Below are positions 8,306-19,878 of a stretch of 64,000 nucleotides of DNA, in pieces (positions within the stretch are counted from its first letter, which is position 1; each line of letters starts with the position of its first letter). The stretch spans positions 1-64,000 of the forward strand of contig NZ_JPVQ01000011.1 in the NCBI RefSeq assembly GCF_000772965.1, given 5' to 3'. Origin of the DNA: Ureibacillus massiliensis 4400831 = CIP 108448 = CCUG 49529 (lineage in GTDB: Bacteria; Bacillota; Bacilli; Bacillales_A; Planococcaceae). Both the position numbers and the translations under genes were made by a program. The notes below the pieces were generated by a model. It saw only the letters and a program-made list of their open reading frames with translations. It had not been told where the DNA came from and ran no database searches.

Positions 8306-9426
8306 CAAAAATGATATATCCTGGGCAAACGATTGGAATAATTGGTGGTGGGCAGTTAGGAAGAATGATGGCGCTAGCTGCAAAAGAAGCAGGTTTCAAA
8401 ATTGCTGTATTAGAGCCAACAATGGATTCACCTTGCGGACAGGTAGCTGATGTGCGCATCGTTGGACAATATAACGATGAAGCGGCATTAGAAGAGTTAG
8501 CTGATGTTAGTGATGTGATTACGTATGAGTTTGAAAATATAGATTATGAAGGGTTAAAACGATTAACAAAAATTGCTTATGTGCCTCAAGGAGCGGAGCT
8601 AGTACGAATAACTCAAAATCGAGTGACTGAGAAGGATGCCATTGTAAAAGCGGGTTGTCCAGTAGCTCCTTACGTTGTGGTAAATACATATGAGGATTTA
8701 ACTGAACAGATAGATAAAATTGGGTACCCATGTATCGTTAAAACTGCACGTGGTGGGTATGATGGTAAAGGGCAACAGCTCCTAGAATCTTATGAAGATA
8801 TACCATTAGCAAAAAGCTTAGTTGAGCATTCACAATGTGTAGTTGAAGGCTTTGTTCCATTTAAAATGGAAATTTCATGTATCGTTCAACGAAACGGAAA
8901 TGGCGAAACATATTGTCTTCCAGTAGGTGAAAACATTCATGTACATCACATTTTACATGAAACAATTGTGCCAGCACGTATTTCAGTGGAAACATTGAAA
9001 AAAGCAGAAGATGCAGCTATTAAAATTGCAGATCACTTACAATTGATTGGAACGTTAGCAGTTGAAATGTTTGTCCTTGAAGATGGCCAAATTGTTATAA
9101 ATGAACTTGCGCCAAGACCTCATAACTCAGGGCATTATTCAATTGAAGGATGTAATATCTCTCAATTTGGTCAGCATATACGCGCGGTCTGTGGATGGCC
9201 ATTACGAAAACCAAAACTGATGAAGCCTTCAATTATGGTCAACGTTCTAGGTCAACATGTAGTGCCTTTAAGTAATTCAATCTCAAAATATCCTGAATGG
9301 TCAGTGCATTTATATGGAAAAGCTGAAGCTAAGGTCAATCGTAAGATGGGACATGTTACAATAATGACTGATAATGTTAAAGAAACATTAGAACAAATTG
9401 AAAAATCCGGCATTTGGTCGGAATAA
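8302..9426 (+). CDS. purK: N5-carboxyaminoimidazole ribonucleotide synthase
   Basis: An ATP-grasp enzyme that carboxylates AIR with bicarbonate and ATP to give the substrate of PurE. It has a GGGQLGRM loop near the N-terminus (15-22), [12 protein letters not shown] in the ATP-grasp core and the metal-binding [12 protein letters not shown]. At 374 aa it has normal length. The GTG start overlaps the purE stop (GTGA), so the two are translationally coupled. Confidence 0.97.
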   Translation: MTKMIYPGQTIGIIGGGQLGRMMALAAKEAGFKIAVLEPTMDSPCGQVADVRIVGQYNDEAALEELADVSDVITYEFENIDYEGLKRLTKIAYVPQGAELVRITQNRVTEKDAIVKAGCPVAPYVVVNTYEDLTEQIDKIGYPCIVKTARGGYDGKGQQLLESYEDIPLAKSLVEHSQCVVEGFVPFKMEISCIVQRNGNGETYCLPVGENIHVHHILHETIVPARISVETLKKAEDAAIKIADHLQLIGTLAVEMFVLEDGQIVINELAPRPHNSGHYSIEGCNISQFGQHIRAVCGWPLRKPKLMKPSIMVNVLGQHVVPLSNSISKYPEWSVHLYGKAEAKVNRKMGHVTIMTDNVKETLEQIEKSGIWSE

Positions 9427-9442
9427 AAGGAGTAAAAGAAAT

Positions 9443-10738
9443 ATGATTGAACGTTATACACGTCCTGAAATGGGTGCAATTTGGACAGAAGAAAACAAAT
9501 TTAAAGCTTGGTTAGAGGTTGAAATTTTAGCTTGTGAAGCTTGGGCTGAGCTTGGTGATATTCCAAAAGAAGACGTAGCATTACTTCGCCAAAATGCATC
9601 ATTTGATATTAACCGTATTTATGAAATTGAGCAAGAGACTCGCCACGATGTCGTAGCATTTACTCGTGCTGTTTCGGAAACATTAGGTGAAGAACGTAAA
9701 TGGGTTCATTACGGTTTAACATCAACGGACGTAGTAGACACTGCATTATCTTATTTAATTAAACAAGCAAATACAATTTTGCGTAAAGATATCGTGAACT
9801 TCATCGACATTTTAACGGAAAAAGCGAAAGAACATAAATACACAGTAATGATGGGCCGAACGCACGGTGTTCACGCTGAACCAACAACTTTCGGTTTAAA
9901 ACTTGCATTATGGCTTGAAGAAATGAGACGTAACCTAGAACGTTTCGACTATGCTGCTAAAGTAATTGAAACAGGCAAAATTTCCGGTGCGGTAGGTACG
10001 TATGCAAACATCGATCCATTCGTTGAGCAATATGTTTGTGAAAAATTGGGATTACAAGCTGCACCAATCTCAACACAGACTTTACAGCGTGACCGTCATG
10101 CACAGTACTTCTCAACATTAGCGTTAATTGCTACATCTATTGAGAAATTTGCAACGGAAATCCGCGGTCTTCAAAAATCAGAAACACGTGAGGTAGAGGA
10201 AGCATTCGGCAAGGGACAAAAAGGTTCTTCAGCGATGCCACATAAACGTAATCCAATCGGTTCTGAAAATATGACTGGTATGGCTCGTTTAATACGTGGA
10301 TTCATGCTAACAGCTTACGAAAACGTTTCTTTATGGCATGAACGTGATATCTCACATTCTTCAGCAGAACGTGTCATTATTCCGGATGCAACCATTGCAC
10401 TGAACTATATGCTAAATCGTTTCGGAAACATCGTGAAAAACTTAACAGTATTCCCTGAAAATATGAAACGCAACATGGAGCGCACGTTTGGATTAATATA
10501 CTCACAACGCATTTTACTTGCGCTTATTGATAAAGGTTTAGTTCGTGAAGAAGCTTATGATACTGTTCAACCACTTACTGCACGTGCTTGGGATGAACAA
10601 ATTCAATTCCGTACATTAGTAGAAGCAAATGAAAAAATTACTTCATTGCTTTCTTCAGAGGAAATTGAAGATTGCTTCGACTACAACTATCACATCAAAA
10701 ATGTTGATATGATCTTTGAACGACTTGGATTAAATTAA
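9443..10738 (+). CDS. purB: Adenylosuccinate lyase
   Basis: Catalyses two beta-eliminations: SAICAR to AICAR and adenylosuccinate to AMP. I chose ATG 9443 ([11 protein letters not shown]), which has an AAAGGAG site and gives 431 aa, the B. subtilis length. The frame stays open upstream into purK, but nothing supports starting there. The fumarase/aspartase-superfamily signature [11 protein letters not shown] and the [10 protein letters not shown] histidine region are present. A perfect palindrome follows before purC. Confidence 0.97.
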   Translation: MIERYTRPEMGAIWTEENKFKAWLEVEILACEAWAELGDIPKEDVALLRQNASFDINRIYEIEQETRHDVVAFTRAVSETLGEERKWVHYGLTSTDVVDTALSYLIKQANTILRKDIVNFIDILTEKAKEHKYTVMMGRTHGVHAEPTTFGLKLALWLEEMRRNLERFDYAAKVIETGKISGAVGTYANIDPFVEQYVCEKLGLQAAPISTQTLQRDRHAQYFSTLALIATSIEKFATEIRGLQKSETREVEEAFGKGQKGSSAMPHKRNPIGSENMTGMARLIRGFMLTAYENVSLWHERDISHSSAERVIIPDATIALNYMLNRFGNIVKNLTVFPENMKRNMERTFGLIYSQRILLALIDKGLVREEAYDTVQPLTARAWDEQIQFRTLVEANEKITSLLSSEEIEDCFDYNYHIKNVDMIFERLGLN

Positions 10739-10751
10739 TGAATATTCAGGT

Positions 10752-10771
10752 GGGTGTGTAATTACACACCC
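10752..10771. other. Perfect 20-bp palindrome between purB and purC
   Basis: GGGTGTGTAATTACACACCC is fully self-complementary and stands alone in the 57-base purB-purC gap. No T-run follows, so it is not a standard terminator. It could be an mRNA-stabilising or processing hairpin, or a dimeric protein site. Confidence 0.6.
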
Positions 10772-10795
10772 TCTACTTAACTGGAGGCATATGTC

Positions 10796-11506
10796 ATGAA
10801 TAAAGGTCAACTTTTATACGAAGGTAAAGCGAAACGTCTTTACACTACAGAACAAGAAGATATTTTGTATGTTGAATACAAAGATAGTGCTACAGCTTTT
10901 AATGGTGAAAAGAAAGCCGAAATTGAAGGTAAAGGTACTTTGAACAACCAAATTACTACTTTAATTTTTGAAAAGTTAAAAGAACATGGAATTGAATCGC
11001 ATTTTGTAGAACGTATTTCGGATAATGAACAATTAGTTCGTAAAGTTGACATTATTCCAATTGAAGTCGTTGTTCGCAACATTGCAGCAGGTAGTCTAGC
11101 AAAAAGATTAGGCATAGAAGAAGGACAGCCACTTAAACGTACAATTGTTGAATTTTACTATAAAGATGATGCATTGGGGGACCCATTCATCAACAACGAA
11201 CATATCGACATATTAGGTATTGCAACAAAAGAAGAGACTGATGCCTTATATGAATTAGGCTTAAAAGTGAATGACGTTTTAAAACCTATTTTTGAAGAAG
11301 TAGATGTTATATTAGTAGATTTCAAACTAGAGTTTGGTCGAGATAAAGATGGAAATGTTTTGTTGGCGGATGAAATATCCCCAGATACTTGTCGTCTTTG
11401 GGATGCAAAAACAAAGCAAAAGCTTGATAAAGATGTATTCCGTCGTGATTTAGGAAATTTAACAGATGTATATAAAATTATTCTTGCTAGACTTGGAGGT
11501 AAATAG
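10796..11506 (+). CDS. purC: Phosphoribosylaminoimidazole-succinocarboxamide synthase (SAICAR synthetase)
   Basis: Joins CAIR and aspartate with ATP to make SAICAR, the substrate of PurB. The 236-aa protein shows YEGKAKRLY near the N-terminus, [22 protein letters not shown] and [13 protein letters not shown], all typical of PurC. A CTGGAGG site precedes the ATG. The stop lies two bases before purS. Confidence 0.97.
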   Translation: MNKGQLLYEGKAKRLYTTEQEDILYVEYKDSATAFNGEKKAEIEGKGTLNNQITTLIFEKLKEHGIESHFVERISDNEQLVRKVDIIPIEVVVRNIAAGSLAKRLGIEEGQPLKRTIVEFYYKDDALGDPFINNEHIDILGIATKEETDALYELGLKVNDVLKPIFEEVDVILVDFKLEFGRDKDGNVLLADEISPDTCRLWDAKTKQKLDKDVFRRDLGNLTDVYKIILARLGGK

Positions 11507-11508
11507 AA

Positions 11509-11757
11509 ATGACTAAAGTTAAAATTTACGTGACATTACGCGAAAGTGTGTTAGATCCTCAAGGTTCTGCTGTACAGGGTTCTTTAGTGAAAATGGGATA
11601 CAACGAGGTTAGTGACGTGCGTATCGGAAAATATTTAGAAGTGCAAATCACTGATACAGATCGTGATATCGATGGGTTAGTAAAAGAAATGTGTGAAAAA
11701 CTTCTTACAAACACTGTGATTGAAGATTATCGTTACGAAATCGAGGAGGCTAACTAA
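11509..11757 (+). CDS. purS: FGAM synthase subunit PurS
   Basis: The small structural subunit (82 aa) that brings PurQ and PurL together in the three-part formylglycinamidine ribonucleotide synthase of Gram-positive bacteria. The sequence ([18 protein letters not shown]) is characteristic. It sits in the standard purC-purS-purQ-purL order with two-base gaps. Confidence 0.96.
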   Translation: MTKVKIYVTLRESVLDPQGSAVQGSLVKMGYNEVSDVRIGKYLEVQITDTDRDIDGLVKEMCEKLLTNTVIEDYRYEIEEAN

Positions 11758-11759
11758 TT

Positions 11760-12440
11760 ATGAAATTCGCAGTACTCGTTTTCCCTGGGTCAAACTGTGA
11801 CATCGATATGTACCATGCCATTAAAGATGAGCTTGGTGAAGAAGTGGAATATGTTTGGCATGATGCAACAGATTTAAGCGACTTTGATGGCATCTTAGTT
11901 CCTGGTGGTTTCTCTTATGGTGACTATTTACGTTGTGGAGCAATGGCGAACCAATCAAACGTAATGGCTGAAGTTAAAAGAGCTGCTGAAGCGGGAAAAC
12001 CAGTTTTAGGAGTATGTAACGGATTCCAAATTTTAACGGAAGCAGGTTTACTTCCAGGTGCATTACTTCGAAATAAAAACCTTAAATTCATGTGCCGTAC
12101 AGTTCAGTTAAAAGTAGAAAATAATGACACGATTTTTACAAATCAATATGAAAATGGTCAAATTATTAACATTCCAATTGCTCACGGAGAAGGAAACTAT
12201 TTCTGTGACGAAGAAACCTTAACAAAATTAAAAGCAAATAATCAAATTGTCTTTACATATTCAGGTGAAAATCCAAATGGTAGTTTAGAAGATATTGCTG
12301 GAATCATCAACGAAAGAGGAAACGTCCTTGGGATGATGCCGCATCCAGAACGCGCAGTTAGTGATTTATTAGGTAGCGCAGATGGTCTAAACCTTTTCAA
12401 ATCAATTGTAAAACAGTGGAGGGAATCACATGTCAGCTAG
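11760..12440 (+). CDS. purQ: FGAM synthase glutaminase subunit PurQ
   Basis: A class I glutamine amidotransferase that supplies ammonia to PurL. The catalytic triad is visible: C86 in GVCNGFQ, and H195 and E197 in MPHPER. The length of 226 aa is normal. The purL start overlaps its last 11 bases, implying coupled translation. Confidence 0.97.
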   Translation: MKFAVLVFPGSNCDIDMYHAIKDELGEEVEYVWHDATDLSDFDGILVPGGFSYGDYLRCGAMANQSNVMAEVKRAAEAGKPVLGVCNGFQILTEAGLLPGALLRNKNLKFMCRTVQLKVENNDTIFTNQYENGQIINIPIAHGEGNYFCDEETLTKLKANNQIVFTYSGENPNGSLEDIAGIINERGNVLGMMPHPERAVSDLLGSADGLNLFKSIVKQWRESHVS

Positions 12441-14658
12441 TCTAGAGCCAACACAGGAGCAAATTAAAGAACAAAAGCTTTACGCTGGAATGGGTATGTC
12501 AGATGAAGAATTTGCGATGGTGGAGAAAATTTTAGGCCGCCTTCCAAACTGGACTGAAACAGGATTATTTTCTGTTATGTGGTCTGAACACTGTTCTTAT
12601 AAAAATTCAAAGCCAGTATTACGTAAATTCCCTACAAAAGGTCCTCAAGTTCTTCAAGGGCCTGGTGAAGGTGCAGGAATTGTGGATATCGGTGATGAGC
12701 AAGCTGTTGTATTTAAAATGGAATCACATAATCACCCTTCTGCTATTGAACCTTATCAAGGTGCGGCAACAGGTGTAGGCGGTATTATCCGTGACGTTTT
12801 CTCCATGGGTGCTCGCCCAATTGCAATGTTGAACTCATTGCGCTTTGGTGAACTTCAATCTGAACGCGGTAAATACTTATTTGAAGAAGTTGTTGCAGGG
12901 ATAGCAGGTTATGGGAATTGTATCGGAATCCCAACAGTAGGGGGAGAAATTCAATTTGATCCTTGCTATGAAGGAAATCCACTTGTAAATGCAATGTGTG
13001 TCGGCTTAATTGACCATAAAGATATTCAACGTGGTATCGCAGCTGGTGTTGGAAATACAGTCATGTATGTCGGTGCTAAAACAGGTCGTGATGGAATTCA
13101 TGGAGCGACATTCGCATCAGAAGAACTTTCAGAAGCTTCTGAAGAAAAGCGCCCAGCTGTTCAAGTTGGCGACCCATTTATGGAAAAGCTTTTACTTGAG
13201 GCTTGCTTAGAAGTTGTAAAATCAGATGCTCTTGTAGGGATTCAAGATATGGGGGCGGCAGGTCTTACTTCATCATCTGCTGAAATGGCTTCGAAGGCTG
13301 GTTCTGGAGTTGAAATGAATTTAGACTTAGTTCCTCAACGTGAAACAGGAATGTCCGCATATGAAATGATGTTGTCTGAGTCTCAAGAACGTATGTTAAT
13401 CGTAGTGAAAAAAGGTCGCGAGGAAGAGATTAAAGCAATCTTTGATAAATATGGTTTAGATGCAGTTGCAATTGGTCGTGTAACAGATGACAAGATGCTT
13501 CGTTTACTTCATAAAGGTGAAGTGGTTGCTGAAGTTCCAGCAGATGCTCTTGCAGAGGATGCACCAGTTTACCATAAACCTTCTAAAGAGCCTGCTTATT
13601 TCGCAGAGTTCCAAGCAATTGAAAATAATGAGCCAGAAGTGACGGACTTGAAAGAAACATTAAAATCATTACTTCAAGCACCAACGATTGCTTCAAAAGA
13701 ATGGGTTTATGATCAATACGATTATCAAGTTCGTACAAATACGGTAGTGGCACCAGGTTCTGATGCAGCAGTACTTCGCGTACGTGGTACAAATAAAGGT
13801 CTTGCGATGACTACAGACTGTAACTCTCGTTATATTTTCTTAGACCCTGAAACAGGCGGAAAGATAGCAGTTGCTGAAGCAGCACGTAATATCGTTGTAT
13901 CAGGTGGAGAACCACTTGCTATAACAGACTGCTTAAACTTCGGTAACCCTGAAAAACCAGAAATTTTCTGGCAGATTGAGAAGTCAGCTGACGGTATCTC
14001 TGCTGCTTGTACTGCCTTAAATGCACCAGTAATCGGAGGTAACGTTTCCCTTTATAACGAACGCTCTGGTGAAGCAGTGTACCCAACACCAACAATCGGT
14101 ATGGTAGGTTTAGTAAAAGATTTAGCACATGTAACAACACAAGAAGTAAAAGCTGCTGGAGACATTGTTTACTTAATTGGTGAAACGAAAACAGAGTTTG
14201 GTGGATCTGAGCTTCAAAAATTAGTATACGGAAAAATCTTTGGTAAAGCACCACATATCGATTTAGACATAGAAGCAGCTCGACAAGCGGCTGTTTTAAA
14301 GGCAATTCGTGCGAGCCTTGTACAATCTGCGCATGACGTTTCAGAAGGCGGTGTAGCAGTAGCCCTAGCTGAAAAAACATTTAGCGCAAATGGTTTAGGA
14401 ATATATGTAACACTTGAAGGTTCAGCTATAACAGCACTATTTAGCGAATCTCAATCTCGTTTTATTGTCACTGTAAAAGAAGAAAATGCAGCAGCATTTG
14501 AAAAAGTAGTTCCAGAAGCGCAGAAAATCGGTATCGTAACAGATGATGCAAAGATAACAATCAATGGTGATACGGGTCTTCTTCTTGAAGGTACAGTGGA
14601 GGAATTCCGTTCTGCTTGGAAAGGAGCAATCCCATGCTTGGTGAAATCAGAGGCTTAA
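12430..14658 (+). CDS. purL: FGAM synthase synthetase subunit PurL
   Basis: The ATP-dependent subunit that converts FGAR to FGAM using ammonia from PurQ. At 742 aa it is the short, Bacillus-type PurL without a fused glutaminase. It has [37 protein letters not shown] and a second synthetase half with [11 protein letters not shown]. Its C-terminus overlaps the purF start by 25 bases. Confidence 0.97.
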   Translation: MSASLEPTQEQIKEQKLYAGMGMSDEEFAMVEKILGRLPNWTETGLFSVMWSEHCSYKNSKPVLRKFPTKGPQVLQGPGEGAGIVDIGDEQAVVFKMESHNHPSAIEPYQGAATGVGGIIRDVFSMGARPIAMLNSLRFGELQSERGKYLFEEVVAGIAGYGNCIGIPTVGGEIQFDPCYEGNPLVNAMCVGLIDHKDIQRGIAAGVGNTVMYVGAKTGRDGIHGATFASEELSEASEEKRPAVQVGDPFMEKLLLEACLEVVKSDALVGIQDMGAAGLTSSSAEMASKAGSGVEMNLDLVPQRETGMSAYEMMLSESQERMLIVVKKGREEEIKAIFDKYGLDAVAIGRVTDDKMLRLLHKGEVVAEVPADALAEDAPVYHKPSKEPAYFAEFQAIENNEPEVTDLKETLKSLLQAPTIASKEWVYDQYDYQVRTNTVVAPGSDAAVLRVRGTNKGLAMTTDCNSRYIFLDPETGGKIAVAEAARNIVVSGGEPLAITDCLNFGNPEKPEIFWQIEKSADGISAACTALNAPVIGGNVSLYNERSGEAVYPTPTIGMVGLVKDLAHVTTQEVKAAGDIVYLIGETKTEFGGSELQKLVYGKIFGKAPHIDLDIEAARQAAVLKAIRASLVQSAHDVSEGGVAVALAEKTFSANGLGIYVTLEGSAITALFSESQSRFIVTVKEENAAAFEKVVPEAQKIGIVTDDAKITINGDTGLLLEGTVEEFRSAWKGAIPCLVKSEA

Positions 14659-16058
14659 ACGAAGAGTGTGGCGTTTTTGGTATATGGGGTCATGATGATT
14701 CAGCTCATTTAAGCTACTATGGCTTACATGCTCTTCAACACCGCGGTCAAGAAGGTGCAGGCATCGTTGTAACTGACGGAGAACAGCTTCGCGCAGTTAG
14801 AGGCGAGGGGCTAGTCAATGAAGTTTTTAATGAAGAAAAACTAAAAAATGCTATAGGACATGCGGCAATTGCCCATGTTCGATATACAACGGCTGGTGGT
14901 GGCGGTATAGATAATGTTCAACCGTTATTATTCCGTTCTTCAACAGGTACATTAGCGATTGCCCATAACGGTAATTTAGTAAATGCCAATCACCTAAAAC
15001 ATCACTTAGAACGTTCAGGAAGTTTATTCCATGCAACATCAGATACAGAAGTGGTTGTCCATTTAATTAAAAAAAGTAAACAGCCTCGTTTTCGCGAGCA
15101 AGTAAAAGAAGCACTTTCCTTATTAAAAGGTGCTTTCTCAATTTTAATTCTTACGAAAGATCGTATGTTAGTTGCACGTGATCGAAATGGATTACGTCCT
15201 CTTTCATTAGGAAAGTTAGGGGATTCTTGGGTAGTTGCTTCAGAAACAAATGCATTTGATTTAATTGGCGCCGAGTTTGTTCGAGATGTTGAACCTGGAG
15301 AACTTTTAATTATTTCGGATAAAGGGATTGAGGAAGAACGCTTTGCACAAATGGAAAAACGTTCTATGTGTGCAATGGAATACGTTTATTTTGCTCGACC
15401 TGATTCAAATATAGATCAAATTAACATTCATATGGCACGTAAACGTTTAGGCAAACAGTTAGCGAAAGAAATAGGTCATATTGAGGCCGATGTTGTGACG
15501 GGTGTGCCAGATTCCAGTATTTCAGCAGCCATTGGGTTTGCGGAAGCAAGCGGAATTCCATATGAGCTTGGATTAATAAAAAATCGCTATACAGGACGTA
15601 CATTTATCCAACCAACACAAGAGCTCCGAGAACGTGGTGTAAAGATGAAATTGGCGCCTGTTGTTCAAGTAGTAAAAGGTAAACGTGTTGTCATGGTGGA
15701 TGATTCAATAGTACGTGGGACGACTTCACGTCGCATTGTAAAAATGCTAAAAGAAGCAGGTGCAACTGAAGTGCATGTCGTCATCTCTTCGCCGCCGATT
15801 TCAAATCCTTGTTTTTATGGAATTGATATATCTTCAGATGAAGAATTAATTGCAGCAAATAAAACAATTGATGAAATTCGTGAAGCAATTTGCGCTGATT
15901 CGTTAACATTTTTATCACCTGAAGGCATGGTAGAAGCAATTGCACGTCCGTTTGATGATGAAACTCGTGGCTTGTGTTTAGCATGTTTCACTGGAAAATA
16001 TCCAACAGAAATTTTCCCAGATACAGTCTTACCACATGAAAAGGAATTAGTTCGATAG
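14634..16058 (+). CDS. purF: Amidophosphoribosyltransferase
   Basis: Catalyses the first committed step, PRPP plus glutamine to phosphoribosylamine. I chose ATG 14634 ([16 protein letters not shown]) because an AAAGGAGC site precedes it. This places an 11-residue propeptide before Cys12, the N-terminal nucleophile after self-cleavage, as in B. subtilis. The PRPP loop [14 protein letters not shown] is intact. Cysteines for a 4Fe-4S cluster are present (SMCAMEY, NPCFYG, CLACF). The mature enzyme should be oxygen-sensitive like its B. subtilis homologue. Confidence 0.97.
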   Translation: MLGEIRGLNEECGVFGIWGHDDSAHLSYYGLHALQHRGQEGAGIVVTDGEQLRAVRGEGLVNEVFNEEKLKNAIGHAAIAHVRYTTAGGGGIDNVQPLLFRSSTGTLAIAHNGNLVNANHLKHHLERSGSLFHATSDTEVVVHLIKKSKQPRFREQVKEALSLLKGAFSILILTKDRMLVARDRNGLRPLSLGKLGDSWVVASETNAFDLIGAEFVRDVEPGELLIISDKGIEEERFAQMEKRSMCAMEYVYFARPDSNIDQINIHMARKRLGKQLAKEIGHIEADVVTGVPDSSISAAIGFAEASGIPYELGLIKNRYTGRTFIQPTQELRERGVKMKLAPVVQVVKGKRVVMVDDSIVRGTTSRRIVKMLKEAGATEVHVVISSPPISNPCFYGIDISSDEELIAANKTIDEIREAICADSLTFLSPEGMVEAIARPFDDETRGLCLACFTGKYPTEIFPDTVLPHEKELVR

Positions 16059-16071
16059 GAGGAACAGGCTA

Positions 16072-17127
16072 ATGTCAAAAGCATATGAGCAAGCAGGTGT
16101 AAATATTGAAGCAGGCTATGAAGCGGTAAAACGTATGAAATCACACGTAGAACGTACGAATCGATTAGGTGTGATGGGTACTTTTGGTGGCTTTGGCGGC
16201 ATGTTTGACTTGTCTTCACTAAATTTTAAAGAACCTGTTCTTATTTCAGGTACTGACGGTGTTGGGACAAAATTAAAACTAGCATTTATGGTAGATAAGC
16301 ACGATACAATTGGTGTCGATTGTGTTGCAATGTGTGTAAATGATATCGTGGCGCAAGGCGCAGAGCCGCTATATTTCCTAGATTACGTTGCAGTTGGTAA
16401 AGCAGTACCTGAAAAGATTGAACAAATCGTAAAAGGTGTGGCAGATGGGTGTGTGCAAGCAGGAGCCGCATTAATTGGCGGTGAAACTGCTGAAATGCCT
16501 GGACTATATGACGAAGAAGAATACGACTTAGCAGGCTTTGCAGTGGGTGCTGCTGAAAAATCATCTGTTGTGACAGGTGAAAAAATCGTTGAAGGTGACG
16601 TGTTAGTAGGCCTTGCATCAAGTGGTGTTCATTCCAATGGTTACTCATTAGTTCGAAAAATTGTATTTGAAAATAACGGTTTGGCTTCAGATGAAGTGGT
16701 TGATGGTTATGAGGATCTTGGTCCAATAGGAGAAGCATTACTTGTACCAACAAAAATCTATGCGAAACCTGTTCTTGAAATATTAAAAGAAGTAGATGTT
16801 CATGGTATGGCTCATATAACAGGAGGCGGTTTCTATGAAAATCTACCACGTATGATGCCAGCAGGACTTGCGACGGAAATTGAAATGGGCTCTTGGCCAG
16901 TCCTTCGCATCTTTGAGTTTTTAAAAGAAAAAGGTAATCTTGCTGACAAGGAATTATACAACGTCTTTAACATGGGGATTGGCTATGTGCTTTCTGTACC
17001 AGCTTCAGAGGCAGATAAAATTACCGCGATTGCAAAAAAGCATGGTGAAAAAGCATATAAGATCGGTCGAGTCGTGAAAGGTGAAGGTGTCATCTTCAAC
17101 GGCACTCATGATGGGAGTCTAGTGTAA
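16072..17127 (+). CDS. purM: Phosphoribosylformylglycinamidine cyclo-ligase (AIR synthetase)
   Basis: Closes FGAM to AIR with ATP. The 351-aa protein has the PurM-family nucleotide motif [14 protein letters not shown] and [11 protein letters not shown]. It has an AGGAGG site. The TAA stop and the purN ATG share one base (TAATG). Confidence 0.97.
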   Translation: MSKAYEQAGVNIEAGYEAVKRMKSHVERTNRLGVMGTFGGFGGMFDLSSLNFKEPVLISGTDGVGTKLKLAFMVDKHDTIGVDCVAMCVNDIVAQGAEPLYFLDYVAVGKAVPEKIEQIVKGVADGCVQAGAALIGGETAEMPGLYDEEEYDLAGFAVGAAEKSSVVTGEKIVEGDVLVGLASSGVHSNGYSLVRKIVFENNGLASDEVVDGYEDLGPIGEALLVPTKIYAKPVLEILKEVDVHGMAHITGGGFYENLPRMMPAGLATEIEMGSWPVLRIFEFLKEKGNLADKELYNVFNMGIGYVLSVPASEADKITAIAKKHGEKAYKIGRVVKGEGVIFNGTHDGSLV

Positions 17128-17696
17128 TGACAACAAAAATAGCGGTATTTGCTTCAGGTAGTGGAAGTAATTTTCAAGCAATTCAAGAGGCGATTCACTG
17201 CGGATTGCTTGATGCAAAGATTGAGCTAGTTGTAACAGATAAGCCTGGCGCATTTGTTGTTTCACGTGCTAAGAATTTTGGTATTCCAGTGTATGCATTT
17301 TCTGCTAAAAGCTTTGAATCTAAATCAGCATATGAAGCCGAGATCGTTGCGAAATTACGTGATTTAAATGTGGAGTGGATTGTGCTAGCTGGATACATGA
17401 GATTAATTGGACATACACTTCTATCCGCATATCCTAATCGAATTGTGAATATCCATCCATCTCTTCTCCCTTCATTCCCAGGAAAAGATGCAATAGGACA
17501 AGCAATGGAGCATGGTGTAAAAGTAACAGGGGTTACTGTACATTTCGTTGATGAAGGAATGGATACGGGACCAATTTTAGCTCAAGCTGCTGTTGAAGTG
17601 GTCGATGGCAATCGTGAAGAAACGGAAACTCGTATACATGCTGTAGAACATGAACTTTACACAAAGACGTTAAAACAATTATTTGAAACGAAGTAA
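17127..17696 (+). CDS. purN: Phosphoribosylglycinamide formyltransferase
   Basis: Transfers a formyl group from 10-formyl-THF to GAR. The 189-aa protein has the ASGSGSNFQAI phosphate loop and the catalytic Asn-His-Asp set in VNIHPSLLPSFPG and VHFVDEGMDTGPI. A strong hairpin follows before purH. Confidence 0.97.
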   Translation: MTTKIAVFASGSGSNFQAIQEAIHCGLLDAKIELVVTDKPGAFVVSRAKNFGIPVYAFSAKSFESKSAYEAEIVAKLRDLNVEWIVLAGYMRLIGHTLLSAYPNRIVNIHPSLLPSFPGKDAIGQAMEHGVKVTGVTVHFVDEGMDTGPILAQAAVEVVDGNREETETRIHAVEHELYTKTLKQLFETK

Positions 17697-17703
17697 CTTT
17701 CTG

Positions 17704-17742
17704 AAAGGGTAAATACGGTTTTAACTTTGTATTTAGCCTTTT
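17704..17742 (+). terminator. Attenuator-like hairpin between purN and purH
   Basis: AAAGG-G-TAAATAC (17704) pairs with GTATTTA-G-CCTTT (17729), about 12 pairs with one mismatch, and a short T-rich tail (TTTTCT) follows. It lies inside the operon and could lower expression of purH or mark an mRNA processing site. Whether it terminates is uncertain. Confidence 0.5.
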
Positions 17743-17779
17743 CTATTCACATTAATCATTTTACTGGAGGTCGCATTAC

Positions 17780-19306
17780 ATGACTAAACGTGCACTTATT
17801 AGTGTTTCGAACAAAGATGGTATTTTAGATTTTGCAAAAGAATTGGTCGCATTAGGCTATGAAATTTTATCAACTGGTGGTACGAAAAAAATGCTACAAG
17901 ATAACAATGTGCCTGTAACAGCTGTTGATGAAGTAACTAAATTTCCCGAAATATTAGATGGCCGTGTTAAAACATTAAATCCTTTAATCCACGGTGGACT
18001 TTTAGGGAAATTTGATGATCCTTCGCATCAAGCACAAATGACAGAACATGGGATTACACCGATTGAAATCGTTTGTGTAAACTTATATCCTTTCGTTGAA
18101 ACAATTTCAAAGCCTGATGTAACATGGGACGATGCAATTGAAAATATTGATATCGGTGGCCCAACAATGTTGCGTTCTGCTGCAAAAAACCATCAGTATG
18201 TAACGGTAATTGTTGATTCTAAAGACTACAATCAAGTTCTTGAAGAATTAAAGGGGCATGGGGCAACTACTCTTGAAACACGTAAACGTTTAGCAGCAAA
18301 AGTATTCCGCCATACAGCAGCTTACGATTCATATATCTCAAACTACCTAACTGAAGAAGACTTTCCTGAAAATTTAACTATGACATACGAATTAAAACAA
18401 ACTTTACGTTACGGTGAAAATCCTCACCAAAAGGCAGCCTTCTACCAAAAACGTCTAGGTTCAGATTTCTCTTTAGCATTTGCAACACAGTTACACGGTA
18501 AAGAATTATCTTATAACAATATTCAAGACGGTAATGCTGCTCTTCAAATTGTAAAAGAATTTGATATCCCAGCAGCAGTGGCTGTAAAACATATGAACCC
18601 TTGTGGTGTAGGAACAGGTGAATCCATTGGAGAAGCATTCGATAAAGCATACGAAGCTGATTCAACTTCAATCTTCGGTGGAATTGTCGCATTGAACCGT
18701 GAAGTTGATGCCGCTTTAGCAGATAAATTAGGTGGTATTTTCTTAGAGATTATTATTGCGCCTTCATTTACAGATGAAGCATTAGAAATATTAACGAAAA
18801 AGAAAAACATCCGTTTAATGACAATCAGCTTTGCTCAAGAAAAACAAGACCAATTCAAAGTAGTATCTGTTGAAGGTGGACTACTTGTTCAAGAGGACGA
18901 TAAATTTGGTTTTAACGAGGCGGATATCAAGGTTGTAACAGATCGTGAACCGACTGAAGAAGAATGGGAAGCATTAAAGCTAGGTTTGGCAGTTGTAAAA
19001 CACGTGAAATCTAATGCAATTGTTGTAAATGATACACAAATGACATTAGGAATCGGCGCAGGCCAAATGAACCGCGTTGGTGCTGCAAAAATTGCTTTAG
19101 AGCAAGCGGGTAGTAAAGCAAAAGGAGCTGTATTAGCGTCAGATGCATTCTTCCCAATGAGCGATACTGTTGAAACTGCTGCAGCTGCAGGAATTACAGC
19201 TATTATTCAACCGGGTGGATCGATTAAGGATCAAGATTCCATCGATAAAGCAAATGAATACGGCATCGCGATGGTATTTACAGGAGTAAGACACTTTAAA
19301 CATTAA
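17780..19306 (+). CDS. purH: Bifunctional AICAR formyltransferase / IMP cyclohydrolase
   Basis: Performs the last two steps to IMP. The 508-aa protein has the cyclohydrolase domain first ([39 protein letters not shown]) and the formyltransferase domain after about residue 195 ([22 protein letters not shown]). A CTGGAGG site precedes the start. In B. subtilis purD follows at once; here about 570 bases of repeat arrays intervene. Confidence 0.97.
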   Translation: MTKRALISVSNKDGILDFAKELVALGYEILSTGGTKKMLQDNNVPVTAVDEVTKFPEILDGRVKTLNPLIHGGLLGKFDDPSHQAQMTEHGITPIEIVCVNLYPFVETISKPDVTWDDAIENIDIGGPTMLRSAAKNHQYVTVIVDSKDYNQVLEELKGHGATTLETRKRLAAKVFRHTAAYDSYISNYLTEEDFPENLTMTYELKQTLRYGENPHQKAAFYQKRLGSDFSLAFATQLHGKELSYNNIQDGNAALQIVKEFDIPAAVAVKHMNPCGVGTGESIGEAFDKAYEADSTSIFGGIVALNREVDAALADKLGGIFLEIIIAPSFTDEALEILTKKKNIRLMTISFAQEKQDQFKVVSVEGGLLVQEDDKFGFNEADIKVVTDREPTEEEWEALKLGLAVVKHVKSNAIVVNDTQMTLGIGAGQMNRVGAAKIALEQAGSKAKGAVLASDAFFPMSDTVETAAAAGITAIIQPGGSIKDQDSIDKANEYGIAMVFTGVRHFKH

Positions 19307-19422
19307 GATGTAGTGGACTCAGAGGTTTTATGAGCAAAATTAGTGAAGGTATTGATTACGTTAGTATGATGGGATAAACGATCGAAATAGGGCAACCAAT
19401 CTTAATTAAATCATATTGCTAT

Positions 19423-19548
19423 CTGTTCAAAAAACGGTTTTGCTCTCCAAAGGATTTTTTTCTGCCCAAAAGAGAGCGCTATATGATCCACTGGTTTACT
19501 TATGTGCCCAAAAGACTATGTTGAACGCTCAAAATAAATTAAGTGAAA
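19423..19548. repeat. Degenerate 21-bp array, 'CCCAAAAG' type (about 6 units)
   Basis: CCCAAAAGA occurs at 19465 and 19507, and CTCAAAAT at 19528, all on one 21-base grid. Weaker units fill 19423, 19444 and 19486 on the same grid. No ORF with a ribosome binding site lies here. It precedes, and probably belongs to the same class as, the tighter array at 19632. Confidence 0.55.
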
Positions 19549-19558
19549 ATTACAGCTT

Positions 19559-19589
19559 AACGCCTTCGGAAATTAGAGGGCGTTTTGTC
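19559..19589 (+). terminator. Weak terminator-like hairpin after purH
   Basis: AACGCC (19559) pairs with GGCGTT (19579), followed by TTGTCT. The stem is short and the T-run imperfect. It lies between the two repeat arrays and could reduce read-through from purH into purD. Confidence 0.35.
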
Positions 19590-19631
19590 TAAGTCTTTAT
19601 ATAAAATCATCTAGATAAGGACATTCCGGTT

Positions 19632-19839
19632 GGACAAAAATGATTTCCGAACGGACAAAATGTTGAACCAAGCGGACAAAACTTCAGCTTAAGTGGACAA
19701 TATGTATCCCTGAATGGACAAAAAAATATAATCTGGACAAAAGAGGATCCAGAGTGGACAAAACGTTAAACCGAACGGACAAAGCGCACCTCTAAGTGGA
19801 CAAAACCACAACCCGAACGGACAAAAACAATCTTCAAAT
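19632..19839. repeat. Ten-unit 21-bp array, 'GGACAAAA' type, between purH and purD
   Basis: GGACAA starts at 19632, 19653, 19674, 19695, 19716, 19735, 19756, 19777, 19798 and 19819. Every step is 21 bases except one of 19. The rest of the unit varies but often ends in CCGAAC or TAAGT. It is not CRISPR: the conserved part is only 7-8 bases and there are no cas genes. The reverse strand reads as FCPLxxx heptads but has no start signal. It ends about 40 bases before purD. Confidence 0.9.
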
Positions 19840-19878
19840 AACCGAAAATGATATATATTACAAGGGAGGGCTTCTGAA

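Noticed and set aside
12785-18810. Many minus-strand ORFs rich in Leu, His and Gln inside the purine operon
   Set aside because: They are antisense shadows of well-supported purine genes.
19632-19839. CRISPR array
   Set aside because: The conserved part is 7-8 bases in a 21-base unit, with no 28-37-base repeats, no spacer lengths and no cas genes. The same applies to 35316-35703.
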